A stretch of 64,000 nucleotides of DNA from Clostridium sp. CAG:967. GTDB lineage: Bacteria > Cyanobacteriota > Vampirovibrionia > Gastranaerophilales > Gastranaerophilaceae. The position numbers and the translations under genes were made by a program. Below the pieces are notes generated by a model, which had not been told where the DNA came from, did no database searches, and saw nothing but the letters and a program-made list of their open reading frames with translations. Position 1 is the stretch's first letter, and the number at the start of each line of letters is the position of its first letter. This document shows positions 50,993-60,293 of this stretch, piece by piece. The stretch lies in the NCBI GenBank assembly GCA_000433095.1, contig HF991463.1:17977-81976 (forward strand). The letters run 5' to 3'.

Positions 50993-52600
50993 TCATTTTT
51001 TTTCAATAATGGCAATGAGCTTTTGAGCTTTTTCAACAGCTTCTTTTTTTGAAAAAGTATAAGAATTCCTGTCAATAATTTTGCGCAGGCCTGAACGTAA
51101 TACCCGTGCTGCCAGAATTCGGTTATTGAAAATTAAGATTACCCTGATTTTTTTGTCTTTCAAAGTCATTATTAAATCTTCAAGTGCAAATACTGCGGAA
51201 ATATCCATACTTGTTATGCTGCTGCAATCTATAATTACGCATTCTTCGTGCATAACTTCATCTATTCTTGACATAATTTGTGATGCGGAGCCAAAGAATA
51301 AAACTCCGTCAATTTTTAGTATCATAATTTTGTTTTGTAAAATTTCATCAAAACAATCTTCGTTGCCAGAGCAATTCGGGAGTTTATCAATGTCAATTTG
51401 GAATTCTTTAGCTATATGCGATGCAAAAAGTATAGCAGACAATACTATTCCGATACCTACGGCTGTAATCAAATCATAAAATACTGTTATAAAGAAAACA
51501 GCCAGCATAACGAATAAATCTGAACGGGGTGCGACCTTTAATACTTTCAAGAACTTATAATCTATTATGCTTATTCCGACTTTTACAAGGATACCTGCCA
51601 GAACAGCGAGAGGTATTTGTGATGCAACAGGTGCGAGAAAGAGTATAACAAGCATTAAAAACACAGAATGTATTATCCCTGATAATCTTGTTTTACCGCC
51701 TGTTTTAATGTTTACAACGGTTCTCATTGTTGCTCCTGCACTTGCTACACCGCCGAACAGACCTGCCACAGCATTACCGATACCCTGTCCGATTAATTCT
51801 CTGTTTGGCTGATGCTTTGTTTTTGTTAAAGAATCTGCTACCAGAGAGGTTAACAGTGAATCTATAGAACCCAATACCGCAAGTGTTACAGCCATTGAAA
51901 TTATGATTTTTAAATCTGCGAAATGAAAAGCAGGTAAAATAAATTTAGGAAAGCTGGCAGGAATTTCACCAATAGTTCCAACATTAAGCCCGAGCCCTGT
52001 AGAAATCATAGTTCCTGCAACAAGAGCTATTAAAGGAGGAGGAACTTTAGAGGCAAGTTTTTTAGGGGTAAAAAACACTATTAAAAGTGAAATAATACCA
52101 AGTATTAAACTTGAATAATTAATAAAATCAAGGCTTTTTAAAACATTTATAAATCCTCCGAACGGTGTTCCGTTATACTCCAGTCCCAAAAGAGGGTTAA
52201 GCTGCAAAAGTATTATAATTGCTCCAATACCGCTCATAAAGCCTGATATAACAGGATAAGGAATAAAATTAACAAGTTTTCCGACCTTAAAACAGCCTAA
52301 AAGTATTTGAATAACCCCTGCAACAAATATGGTTGTAAATACAATTGCTGTGTTATTCGGATTTAAAGCAACCATAGAAGCTAAAACAACAGCCATAGGA
52401 CCTGTTGGACCTGTAATCTGGGTAGGTGTTCCTCCAAAAATTGCTGCGAGCAGACCGACTATAATTGCACCGTACATACCTGCTGTTGCGCCAAGTCCGC
52501 TTGCAACACCTAACGCTATTGCTAAAGGAAGGGCTATGACACCTGCGGTTATACCGCCCAATATGTCGCCTTTGGGGTTAGAAAGTATATTTGTTTTCAT
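50993..52600 (-). CDS. SulP family inorganic anion transporter with STAS domain
   Basis: 535 residues. The SulP core has GGITAGVIALPLAIALGVAS, TQITGPTGPMAVVLASMV and ELIGQGIGNAVAGLFGGVA, with 10-12 membrane segments. A C-terminal STAS domain starts near 430 (ILKIDGVLFFGSASQIM, CVIIDCSSITSMDISAV). SulP proteins carry sulfate, bicarbonate (BicA) or other anions with Na+ or H+; the substrate cannot be assigned. An ankyrin protein gene lies immediately downstream. Confidence 0.9.
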   Translation of the reverse strand: MKTNILSNPKGDILGGITAGVIALPLAIALGVASGLGATAGMYGAIIVGLLAAIFGGTPTQITGPTGPMAVVLASMVALNPNNTAIVFTTIFVAGVIQILLGCFKVGKLVNFIPYPVISGFMSGIGAIIILLQLNPLLGLEYNGTPFGGFINVLKSLDFINYSSLILGIISLLIVFFTPKKLASKVPPPLIALVAGTMISTGLGLNVGTIGEIPASFPKFILPAFHFADLKIIISMAVTLAVLGSIDSLLTSLVADSLTKTKHQPNRELIGQGIGNAVAGLFGGVASAGATMRTVVNIKTGGKTRLSGIIHSVFLMLVILFLAPVASQIPLAVLAGILVKVGISIIDYKFLKVLKVAPRSDLFVMLAVFFITVFYDLITAVGIGIVLSAILFASHIAKEFQIDIDKLPNCSGNEDCFDEILQNKIMILKIDGVLFFGSASQIMSRIDEVMHEECVIIDCSSITSMDISAVFALEDLIMTLKDKKIRVILIFNNRILAARVLRSGLRKIIDRNSYTFSKKEAVEKAQKLIAIIEKK

Positions 52601-52668
52601 TAATTAAATCCCTATAATTATAATGCTTGTATATTATTTATAACAAAAGAATAAGGATTTAACAATAT

Positions 52669-53337
52669 TTAAACAAGCCCTTCTTTCAATGCTTTTACTG
52701 CTGCCTGTGTTCTGTCATCTACAACAAGTTTTTGGATAATATTACATACGTGTGCTTTTGCAGTGTGTTCGGAAATAGTTAATTTCTCGGCGATTTCATT
52801 GTTAGACATCCCGTCAACAACAAGCTTCAGCACTTCATATTCACGTTGTGTCAAATTTGCGTGCTGCTCTTTAAACATTGCACGTGACATTTGGCGTGGA
52901 GGAATAACACCGCAGTTTTTCTCTCTTAAAATGGGAACTACCTGCGGATCAAGCCACATTGCGCCTTCTTTGATTGTTTTAATAATCATTTTCAGGATTT
53001 CTGTATTTATGTCTTTCATTACATAAGCGCAGGCACCTGCGTGAAGTGCATCAAGTATTTCCTTTTCGCTCAGGTGTGAGGTAAGAATTATTACTTTTGC
53101 TTTGTCATTTATTTCTAGAATTCTTTTTGTTGCTTCAATCCCTGAGATATCAGGCAGACCGATATCCATTAAAACAACATCAGGATGATATTGGCGGAAT
53201 TTTTCAACAGCTTCTTTTCCGCTCTGTGCCTCTGTTGCCACTTCAATTTCGTTCTGATCTTCAAAAAGCGACTTCAGTCCTACACGCATAAGCTTTTGAT
53301 CTTCTACTAATAACATTTTTATAGGTGTATCTGTCAT
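52669..53337 (-). CDS. NarL/FixJ-family response regulator
   Basis: 222 residues. Receiver domain with KMLLVEDQKLMRVGLKSLF, phospho-acceptor Asp in VVLMDIGLPDISG and the switch residues VIILTSHLSEKE and YVMKDINTE. The C-terminal LuxR HTH has LTQREYEVLKLVVDGMSNNE and TISEHTAKAHVCNIIQKL. It should activate or repress genes after phosphorylation by a sensor kinase. No kinase gene is adjacent. It lies upstream of, and in the same direction as, the SulP gene, with a 68-base gap. Confidence 0.92.
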   Translation of the reverse strand: MTDTPIKMLLVEDQKLMRVGLKSLFEDQNEIEVATEAQSGKEAVEKFRQYHPDVVLMDIGLPDISGIEATKRILEINDKAKVIILTSHLSEKEILDALHAGACAYVMKDINTEILKMIIKTIKEGAMWLDPQVVPILREKNCGVIPPRQMSRAMFKEQHANLTQREYEVLKLVVDGMSNNEIAEKLTISEHTAKAHVCNIIQKLVVDDRTQAAVKALKEGLV

Positions 53338-53657
53338 ATTAACTCCTCAAAGTATATTTCCCGATATATAACTTATAAAGCTTTTTCTGTATCTTTTAAT
53401 CCAGTAAGTGTGAAGTTTTGAGGGCTATATTATAAGGGTATGATTAAGAACTATTATTTGGATTTATATAGGAAGTGATATTTATTTTAATATCGCATTT
53501 CAAAAAATGAACATTATTTATATAAGCCTCGTATATATGTTTTATGAAGAATTAACACATCAAATTAAAATTTAATAAAAACTTTATGTTTGGTCACTGG
53601 CAAAATAATTTATTTTGAGATATTATGTGAATGGTAAATATACATAAGGTTTAAATT
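53338..53657. other. 320-base divergent intergenic region
   Basis: AT-rich spacer between the response regulator and nadB. It is expected to hold both promoters, but no clear -35/-10 pair stands out. No ORF longer than about 12 codons with a ribosome-binding site was seen. Confidence 0.3.
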
Positions 53658-55277
53658 ATGAAATATTCAAAATATTCTACAGTAATTATAGGAAGCGGGA
53701 TTGCAGGCTTATATGCGGCTTTAAAAATTGAACAGCAGGTTAACCTTGCTGATGGAATTCTTTTAATTACTAAATCTAAATTGGGAGAAAGTAACTCCAG
53801 ATACGCACAAGGCGGTATGGTCGGAGTTATGAAAGAAAATAAATCAGATTCAACTGCTTCTCACATATCAGATACAATCAAAGCAGGAGCCGGGTTAAGT
53901 GAATTTAATACAGTTAAATATATATCCGAACATTCCGATACTGTTATTAAAGATTTGCTTAAATTCGGTGTTGAGTTTGACAGGGATGAAAATAACGAAT
54001 TATGTTTTACTAAAGAAGCAGCTCACAGTGTAAGAAGAATTCTTCATTCAGGCGGTGATGCTACAGGTAAAATGATTGAACAGGCGCTTTGCAAAAAGGT
54101 CAGTGAAAATTCAAATATTGATGTTTACGAACAGACAGATGCTGTTGAACTTATTGTAAACTCTGATTGTGAATGTAAAGGTGTACTGGTATTTAACGAT
54201 GATATCGGCGAGTATGAAACAATATATTCACCTGCCGTAATCCTTGCAACAGGCGGATTGGGGCAGTTGTACAAATATACTACAAATCCCGCAGGCGCTA
54301 CAGGCGACGGACTTGCATTGGCTTATAACGCAGGAGCGGTAATGCAGGATATGGAATTTGTCCAGTTCCATCCTACAGCACTTGCTATTGACGGTGAAGA
54401 AAACAGATTTTTAATCAGTGAAGCTGTAAGAGGCGAAGGCGCTAAACTTTGTGATGGTGACGGGGTTGAATTTATGCATAAATATGATGCAAAAAAAGAA
54501 CTGGCACCACGTGACATTGTAACCAGAGCCAACTTTAATGAAATGATGCAAAATAACGTTGATAATGTTTATTTGAATGCAACTTGTATTGATGAAAAAA
54601 AACTTGCCAAACGTTTTCCGAATATTTCAAGAAAATGTCTTGAAAACGGCATTGATATTGCTCATGATTTTATACCTGTAGCACCCGCTGCACACTATTT
54701 TATGGGCGGTGTTAAAACAAATTTGAGAGGCGAAACCTCAATTAAGGGGCTGTATGCAATAGGCGAGGTCGCATCAACAGGACTTCACGGCGGCAACAGA
54801 CTGGCTAGTAATTCGCTTTTAGAATGTGTTGTTTGCGCATTCTCGGCTGCGGAATTCTTAAAATCAATTGAACTAAAAACTCCAAAACAAATTGATGAAG
54901 ATATTAAATTAATTCTTGATAAATATTCTGATGAGGATGTGGTTCTTGATGAACTTGATATTCCTTCTTTGAAAAAGAAACTTCAGGATATTATGTGGGA
55001 CTATGTGGGAATTTTAAGAAGCGAAGAGTCTTTAATGACTGCTTTGGAAAAATTGGACGAGTTAAAACGTGAATTTCCGAGAACCGACAAATGTGCCAGC
55101 CGTGATGAGTATGAATTTAAAAACATGCTTACGGTTGCAAACTTAATAGCTCATTCTGCTTTGCAAAGAAAAGAATCAAGAGGTGCACATTACAGATTGG
55201 ATTATTTGGAAACTCATGAAGAATGTATTCACAGCTGTATAACTAAAAAAGAAGGAGAACTCAGCTTTGTTAAGTAA
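53658..55277 (+). CDS. nadB: L-aspartate oxidase
   Basis: 539 residues. The FAD motif VIIGSGIAGLYAALKI is at 10-25; SRYAQGGMVGVM, TKEAAHSVRRILHSGGDATG and FVQFHPTALAI are family signatures, with GGVKTNLRGETSIKGLYAIG, GLHGGNRLASNSLLECVV at the C-terminal FAD region. It oxidises L-aspartate to iminoaspartate, the first step to quinolinate. It overlaps nadC by 11 bases. nadA, the quinolinate synthase that acts between them, is not in the window. Confidence 0.95.
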   Translation: MKYSKYSTVIIGSGIAGLYAALKIEQQVNLADGILLITKSKLGESNSRYAQGGMVGVMKENKSDSTASHISDTIKAGAGLSEFNTVKYISEHSDTVIKDLLKFGVEFDRDENNELCFTKEAAHSVRRILHSGGDATGKMIEQALCKKVSENSNIDVYEQTDAVELIVNSDCECKGVLVFNDDIGEYETIYSPAVILATGGLGQLYKYTTNPAGATGDGLALAYNAGAVMQDMEFVQFHPTALAIDGEENRFLISEAVRGEGAKLCDGDGVEFMHKYDAKKELAPRDIVTRANFNEMMQNNVDNVYLNATCIDEKKLAKRFPNISRKCLENGIDIAHDFIPVAPAAHYFMGGVKTNLRGETSIKGLYAIGEVASTGLHGGNRLASNSLLECVVCAFSAAEFLKSIELKTPKQIDEDIKLILDKYSDEDVVLDELDIPSLKKKLQDIMWDYVGILRSEESLMTALEKLDELKREFPRTDKCASRDEYEFKNMLTVANLIAHSALQRKESRGAHYRLDYLETHEECIHSCITKKEGELSFVK

Positions 55278-56097
55278 GTTTTATATAGAAGACCATGTTA
55301 AAATGGCGTTGGAAGAAGATATCGGTTTTGGAGATATTACTACTGAGAATTTAGCATCTGACGATGACTTTTTGTCAGGGGAATTAAATACAAGAAGCGA
55401 AGGTGTTCTTTGCGGATGCGAAGTTTTTAAGACAGTATTCAAAATACTTTCGGATGATGTTAAAATAAAATTTTATTTTAAAGATGGCGATAGAATAAAA
55501 AAGGGCGATAAAATTGCTGATATTTCAGGTCCTGCAAAATATCTTTTAATGGGAGAAAGAGTTTCATTAAACTATATCCAGAGAATGTCAGGTATAGCAA
55601 CTGAAACAAGGAAGTATCAGGATGCAATTGCTCCTTATAATGCAAAAATAGTCGATACAAGAAAAACAACTCCAAACTTCAGAGTTTTTGAGAAGTATTC
55701 TGTTAAAGTCGGCGGCGGCGCATTACACAGATTTAACCTTTCTGATTGTGCGATGATAAAAGATAACCACATAAGGCTTGCAGGCTCAATAACCAATGCG
55801 GTTACTAAGTTAAGAGCAAATATTTCTCATGCCCATAAAATTGAAGTTGAATGCGATACGTTAGAGCAGGTTAAAGAGGCTGTTGAAGTTAAAGCTGATA
55901 TTATTATGCTTGATAACATGTCTGTTGAAAATATGAAAAAAGCAGTAGAAATAATAAATCATTCTGCCGTTGTTGAGGCAAGCGGAAACGTAAACCTCGA
56001 AACTGTTAATGATATTGCATCTACAGGTGTAGATATAATTTCGTCAAGTGCTATTGTTGCAAAAGCTCCAACTTTGGATTTGGGACTTGATATATAG
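55267..56097 (+). CDS. nadC: nicotinate-nucleotide pyrophosphorylase (carboxylating)
   Basis: 276 residues from TTG at 55267, with AAGGAG nine bases upstream. ALEEDIGFGDITTENLA near the start, RVSLNYIQRMSGIATETRK, VDTRKTTPNFRVFEKYSVK and GGGALHRFNLSDCAMIKDNH are the NadC motifs for quinolinate and PRPP binding. It converts quinolinate to nicotinate mononucleotide. Its start lies within nadB. Confidence 0.95.
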   Translation: MLSKFYIEDHVKMALEEDIGFGDITTENLASDDDFLSGELNTRSEGVLCGCEVFKTVFKILSDDVKIKFYFKDGDRIKKGDKIADISGPAKYLLMGERVSLNYIQRMSGIATETRKYQDAIAPYNAKIVDTRKTTPNFRVFEKYSVKVGGGALHRFNLSDCAMIKDNHIRLAGSITNAVTKLRANISHAHKIEVECDTLEQVKEAVEVKADIIMLDNMSVENMKKAVEIINHSAVVEASGNVNLETVNDIASTGVDIISSSAIVAKAPTLDLGLDI

Positions 56098-56122
56098 ATA
56101 GTGTATATTAAACACCAATTGT

Positions 56123-56160
56123 TAAGAGCCTGAAATTTTCGTATTTTAGGCTCTTATTAT
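56123..56160 (+). terminator. rho-independent terminator after nadC
   Basis: TAAGAGCC ... GGCTCTTA stem with an 18-base AT loop, followed by TTATTAT. Confidence 0.6.
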
Positions 56161-56272
56161 ATTAGAGTTATTATTAGAAAAATAATTGTAAATTTTCTTA
56201 AAATACATGGCAAAAAAAATTTTCCTTTGTTTTAAAATAAACGTAGAAGACATTTAATTATTTGGTGAAAAA

Positions 56273-57142
56273 ATGAAAGTAAATTCTATACAACGTGATA
56301 TGTCCCTAAAGCAGGGAAGTTTAACGCTCCATTCGGAACCTCAGAACTTCAGAGAGAAGAATAGTGCGGGCGTGTATAAAAATAATGACAATAGAGGATA
56401 TAATGCAGCATATAGCGGCAGTTTTACGGGTAAGAGTGAAGCTGCCGCTACTGCTTTTAAGAAGGGGGGGATTCTTATCAAGAATTGGTTCAAGAAGGGC
56501 GGAATTCTTACCAAGAATTGGTTCAGCAGTTTTCTTTCTTATTCTTATAATCATAATATTTCAACAAGTGCATTGATTGCATTAGGATTGGCAGGTGTTT
56601 TAAGACCTGCAACAATCATGGCGCTCCCCGGCAAAAAAGATAAGGAAGATAAAATTTATGCCTCCGGTCACTCAATGGCATCAGGTATAATCGGTTTTGT
56701 AGCATCAACAATTATTACAAGTCCGTTTGATGAATCTATTAAAAAAGTTTTTGGTGATCCTGAAAAATATAAGAGCAAAAAATTAACCAAAATGCTTAGA
56801 ATTGAAAAAGCTTTAGAACAAAGAGCATCGTTAAAGAATGCAGCAGGCGAAATAATCAATACTAAATCTAAGCAGTTATTAAAAAATATCGGAAAACACA
56901 AGGGTGCAATGGAAGTTCTTGTTAAGAACGTTCCTGATTGGATTATTGCAGTACCGAGAGCAACATTAACAATTGCACTTATTCCTCCAATTCTTAAATA
57001 CGTATTTGGTGTTGAAAAGAAAAAGAAACCCGAAACCCCAAACACCGCTGATACAAAAACAGTTGACAGTAATATGGAAACACCTAAAATGGATTTTATA
57101 GAAAAACCTGCTTTTCAGCAATTCAAAGGAGGTGTTAAATAA
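56273..57142 (+). CDS. lineage-specific protein with a G-headed 33-base tandem duplication
   Basis: 289 residues, no signal peptide. The first 60 residues are Ser/Asn/Gly-rich. A tandem repeat of 11 residues (KKGGILIKNWF then KKGGILTKNWF, about residues 63-84) is followed by two hydrophobic segments (TSALIALGLAGVLRPATIMA and ASGIIGFVASTIITS) and later DWIIAVPRATLTIALIPPIL. The C-terminus is Thr/Pro/Lys-rich. Its stop overlaps the next gene's start. The two proteins share the order of a Ser/Asn-rich head and membrane-like segments, so they may act together. Function unknown. Confidence 0.6.
   Translation: MKVNSIQRDMSLKQGSLTLHSEPQNFREKNSAGVYKNNDNRGYNAAYSGSFTGKSEAAATAFKKGGILIKNWFKKGGILTKNWFSSFLSYSYNHNISTSALIALGLAGVLRPATIMALPGKKDKEDKIYASGHSMASGIIGFVASTIITSPFDESIKKVFGDPEKYKSKKLTKMLRIEKALEQRASLKNAAGEIINTKSKQLLKNIGKHKGAMEVLVKNVPDWIIAVPRATLTIALIPPILKYVFGVEKKKKPETPNTADTKTVDSNMETPKMDFIEKPAFQQFKGGVK
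56459..56524 (+). repeat. 33-base tandem duplication with a G7 tract in the first copy
   Basis: Unit 1 is 56459-56491 and unit 2 is 56492-56524. They encode KKGGILIKNWF and KKGGILTKNWF. Unit 1 has G7 (56464-56470) where unit 2 has GGGCGG. Each unit holds a small inverted repeat, ATTCTT ... AAGAAT. Confidence 0.85.
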
Positions 57143-58008
57143 TGAACGTAACATTAAACACAAACACCTTCAATAATAACAGATATTACAACCAGAACAA
57201 TCATGCAGCCAAACAGCATTTTACAGCTAATCCGTCATCAAGGGTTGTCGATGCAGCGGAAGAAGTTCTGAAAAAAGCTGCAAGCGAAGAATCAAGCTTG
57301 TTCGAACCGTTTTTAAAATTTTATGACAACTGTACCGATAAAATTGCTGAAAAATTCACTTCAAAAGTTATTGACAGTAAACCTACCTTCTGGCTTGCAG
57401 ACAAACTTAAAAACAGCGATAACCTGTTCCAACACTGTCTGACTACAGGTTCTGTAATTACAAGCGGATTGTATATGCAAAAAACATTGACAAACGATAA
57501 GCTTGATAAAGACAGAAAACGTACACTGGCAGTAAATCAGGGCTTAACTTTTATTGTTTCTACAATTGGTGCTTATACGCTGGATAAATCATTGAAAAAC
57601 TGGTGGGAAAACGTTACTGCCAGATATGCAGGCTATCAGTTAGGCGATGAAAAGTTTGCGGAAAACTTTAAGAACAGCAATATTAAAATTGCAGAAGAAA
57701 ATAAAGCTATAAAAGCTGCTGCCAAGAAAAAAGGTGTTAAACCGGAATTAAAATCACTTTTGAAAGTTGAAAAAGAAGTTAAAAAACACGATTACTATAA
57801 ATCTTTGGAAGCTATCGGCGGTGATATGAAAGAAGCTAAAGCGTTTATGGGTAAAATAAAAGGTATGGGAATGCTTAGATCAATGATAGTATTTGCCCTT
57901 GTTTACCGCTATATTGTTCCTGTAGCTGTGACAAAACCTGCAAATATTCTCTGTGAAAAATACCTTGCACATAAAAAAGCAAAAGCGGAAAATCAAGCTA
58001 AGGCTTAA
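57142..58008 (+). CDS. lineage-specific membrane-associated protein of unknown function
   Basis: 288 residues, with ATG overlapping the previous stop by one base. The first 25 residues are Asn-rich. A region rich in Lys/Ala and Glu follows, then HCLTTGSVITSGLYMQKTL and LAVNQGLTFIVSTIGAYTLD, two hydrophobic stretches, and a C-terminal one (MLRSMIVFALVYRYIVPVAV). It resembles the preceding protein in plan: NQGLTFIVSTIGA compares with ASGIIGFVASTII. It is probably part of a two-gene envelope unit. No known family is recognised. Confidence 0.6.
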   Translation: MNVTLNTNTFNNNRYYNQNNHAAKQHFTANPSSRVVDAAEEVLKKAASEESSLFEPFLKFYDNCTDKIAEKFTSKVIDSKPTFWLADKLKNSDNLFQHCLTTGSVITSGLYMQKTLTNDKLDKDRKRTLAVNQGLTFIVSTIGAYTLDKSLKNWWENVTARYAGYQLGDEKFAENFKNSNIKIAEENKAIKAAAKKKGVKPELKSLLKVEKEVKKHDYYKSLEAIGGDMKEAKAFMGKIKGMGMLRSMIVFALVYRYIVPVAVTKPANILCEKYLAHKKAKAENQAKA

Positions 58009-58130
58009 AATCTGATACCTTAAACTGAAAATTATATAATTGTTACTAAGTATGTAGTAAATTTTTTTGAATTTGCTTGAAAAAAAAAGACATTTATAGT
58101 ATATTTTGCAGTATAAATGGGGTATAAACA

Positions 58131-59084
58131 GTGGAAAAAGATTACCTGGATTTAGATTTAATAGCTAAAGAATGTAATTTGTTTGATAATTCTGACATTA
58201 ACTCTGTTATCCGCAAAATTCAAGCGCTTGACGAAGTATATGAACAAGTTAATCTTGTTAAAATTTACAACTACTTTTTGTCTGTTTCTAAAGAACCGGA
58301 AATCTTAATGAATGTAATTCAGTGTGCTGACAGGATTAGAGATAAATCTACTTTGAGTTATTTGCTTGATATTCTTTTAATGAAAAATTTAGATAACGAT
58401 AAAGATGCTTTCATAAATGTTAGAGCTATTTGCGCAAAGGCGATTGCTAATTTGAAGGATACGTCTGCTGTTACACCGCTTTTATATTGTTTAAATAACA
58501 AGGATGAAAATTATAAGGTCAGACTGGCATGTGCTGATGCCTTAGGAAGAATTGGCGACAGATATGCCGTTGCTCCTTTGATTGAAGTTGTAAAAGATGA
58601 AGATGAGAAATCTGTTTATTTAAGAGAAACTGCTGCATCCGCTTTGGGGATGCTCGGTGATTTGCGTGCTGTTGATCCTCTTGTTAGTATTTTGGAAACA
58701 CAAAAGGGGATATGGAATAAATTTACTTTTTTGAAAGAGCGTATTATCGAGGCTTTAGGAAAATTAAGACTTGATGATGACGAGAGAGTGTTTAATGCAC
58801 TGAAAAATTCGCTTGTTGATGAATCTCCGCAAATAAGGATTAATGCTATAGAAGCGATTATGGAAAGTGAAAATCCGCAGGCTGTAGAAACTATTAAGAC
58901 CTGTCTGATTGAAGATAAGGATGAAGAAGTTAAGAAAAATGCTCTTATTGCGCTTTATAATCTTATCGGACGTGAAATATTGGACGAAGTGGCAAACGGT
59001 TCGGATTATCCTGATATGTTAAAAATGGAAGCGGTATCTATGATTTCAGAATATGAAGAAGATAATGAGGATGAAGATGAGTAA
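58131..59084 (+). CDS. HEAT-repeat protein (PBS-lyase-like)
   Basis: 317 residues from a GTG start. Repeats of about 33 residues are visible: SAVTPLLYCLNNKDENYKVR, YAVAPLIEVVKDEDEKSVYL, AVDPLVSILET and KALG/KLRLDD, each with A-D-A-L-G-type positions (ACADALGRIGD, ASALGMLGD). Such proteins are scaffolds and include phycobilisome lyases in cyanobacteria, though no chromophore motif is here. Its stop overlaps the queC start by eight bases, so it begins a five-gene operon. Confidence 0.85.
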   Translation: MEKDYLDLDLIAKECNLFDNSDINSVIRKIQALDEVYEQVNLVKIYNYFLSVSKEPEILMNVIQCADRIRDKSTLSYLLDILLMKNLDNDKDAFINVRAICAKAIANLKDTSAVTPLLYCLNNKDENYKVRLACADALGRIGDRYAVAPLIEVVKDEDEKSVYLRETAASALGMLGDLRAVDPLVSILETQKGIWNKFTFLKERIIEALGKLRLDDDERVFNALKNSLVDESPQIRINAIEAIMESENPQAVETIKTCLIEDKDEEVKKNALIALYNLIGREILDEVANGSDYPDMLKMEAVSMISEYEEDNEDEDE

Positions 59085-59742
59085 AGGAATTATTCTGCTT
59101 TCAGGCGGTTTGGATTCGTTGGTTAGTCTGGGCCTGGGGATAAAAGAATACGGTATTTCGCTTGCTTTAACATTTGATTACGGGCAAAAGTCCGCAAAAC
59201 AGGAAATTGAAACATCTAAGGCTGTTTGTAATTATTATAATATAGAGCATAAAGTAATGGTGCTTGATTGGCTTAAAGAGATAACGCATACTGCACTGGT
59301 AAGTGATAAGGACGTCCCTCAGGGGAATGAACTGGATAATCCGGAACAGTCTGCCAAAAATGTTTGGGTTCCTAACAGAAACGGACTTTTTTTGAATATC
59401 GCAGGAAGTTTTGCTGACGGGGAAGACTATGATTATATAATCATAGGTGCAAATAAAGAGGAAGGGCAAACATTTCCTGATAATACGCAGGAATTTATTG
59501 ACAGAATAAACGCAGGATTTGAATTTTCTACACAAAAGCATCCGAAAGTTGTTGCGCCCTTGATAAATTCCGATAAAAATGATATAGTAAAACTGGCGTT
59601 AGATAATAATATTCCGCTTCAATATGTTAGAAGCTGTTATCAAAACGGTGAGAAACATTGCGGGAAATGTGAATCTTGTACAAGATTGAAAAACGCTTTA
59701 ATAAATAACCATGACACATATTTTATAAGGGAACTTTTTTGA
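59077..59742 (+). CDS. queC: 7-cyano-7-deazaguanine synthase
   Basis: 221 residues from ATG at 59077 (MSKGIILLSGGLDSLVSLG). An upstream in-frame start lies inside the HEAT gene and adds a non-family tail. The PP-loop SGGLDS binds ATP. The C-terminal zinc site is CYQNGEKHCGKCESC. QueC converts 7-carboxy-7-deazaguanine to preQ0, the precursor of queuosine in tRNA. Other que genes are not in the window. Confidence 0.94.
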   Translation: MSKGIILLSGGLDSLVSLGLGIKEYGISLALTFDYGQKSAKQEIETSKAVCNYYNIEHKVMVLDWLKEITHTALVSDKDVPQGNELDNPEQSAKNVWVPNRNGLFLNIAGSFADGEDYDYIIIGANKEEGQTFPDNTQEFIDRINAGFEFSTQKHPKVVAPLINSDKNDIVKLALDNNIPLQYVRSCYQNGEKHCGKCESCTRLKNALINNHDTYFIRELF

Positions 59743-60293
59743 AAACAAAATTTTTAGAACAAGAGATTAAATACGAGGGTTGGCAGCTTGCGCCGCACTG
59801 GATTTATAAGAATTTTAAAATCCAAGGAGATGCAGCCGTTGCTTTTATCGGAGAATGCGAAGTTAAATTGACCGAAATGGTTGATATAGAAGATGTTATT
59901 AATAATGAACCTATTTACAGCAAGTCTATGCTCAGCTTTATTTCTGAACAGTTTAATGTAGGGCTTGTGGAAGGGGTTTTCAGACAAAGACTTCTTATCT
60001 GCACGATTAAAGAAGCACTTGAAAAACGAGGTTTCAATATTACCAGAAACGGTGATGATTTATTCTTTGAAGGAAAAAAATTAACAGTTTCTATAGCAAC
60101 AAAATCAATGACCTCAATATTAATCCATACAGGTATTAATATTGATTCTGAGGGGGCTCCTGTTAAAGCAAGCGGTTTGACAAGCGAAATGGGAATAACC
60201 GATATTGAAGACTTTGCAAAAGAAGTTATGACAAAATATGAGCAGGAAATTGATGATATAATATTGGCATCAACAAAAGTTAGAGGTGTATAA
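59739..60293 (+). CDS. DUF366 family protein
   Basis: 184 residues from a TTG start overlapping the queC stop. The segments WQLAPHWIYKNFKIQGDAAV, FIGECEVKLTEMVD and LTVSIATKSMTSILIHTGIN match DUF366, a family with no settled role. Its overlap with queC suggests a function in 7-deazaguanine metabolism. The last residue's stop overlaps the next start (TAATG). Confidence 0.75.
   Translation: MKTKFLEQEIKYEGWQLAPHWIYKNFKIQGDAAVAFIGECEVKLTEMVDIEDVINNEPIYSKSMLSFISEQFNVGLVEGVFRQRLLICTIKEALEKRGFNITRNGDDLFFEGKKLTVSIATKSMTSILIHTGINIDSEGAPVKASGLTSEMGITDIEDFAKEVMTKYEQEIDDIILASTKVRGV

Noticed and set aside
51081..51479. Plus-strand frames opposite the SulP gene
   Set aside because: They are antisense shadows; the minus-strand protein matches SulP and STAS domains along its full length.
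53658..56097. Complete de novo NAD operon
   Set aside because: nadB and nadC are present but nadA is not in the window, so completeness cannot be claimed.
58131..59084. Phycobilin lyase (CpcE-like) call for the HEAT protein
   Set aside because: The repeats resemble PBS-lyase HEAT units, but no phycobiliprotein genes are nearby and the operon concerns queuosine and envelope genes.
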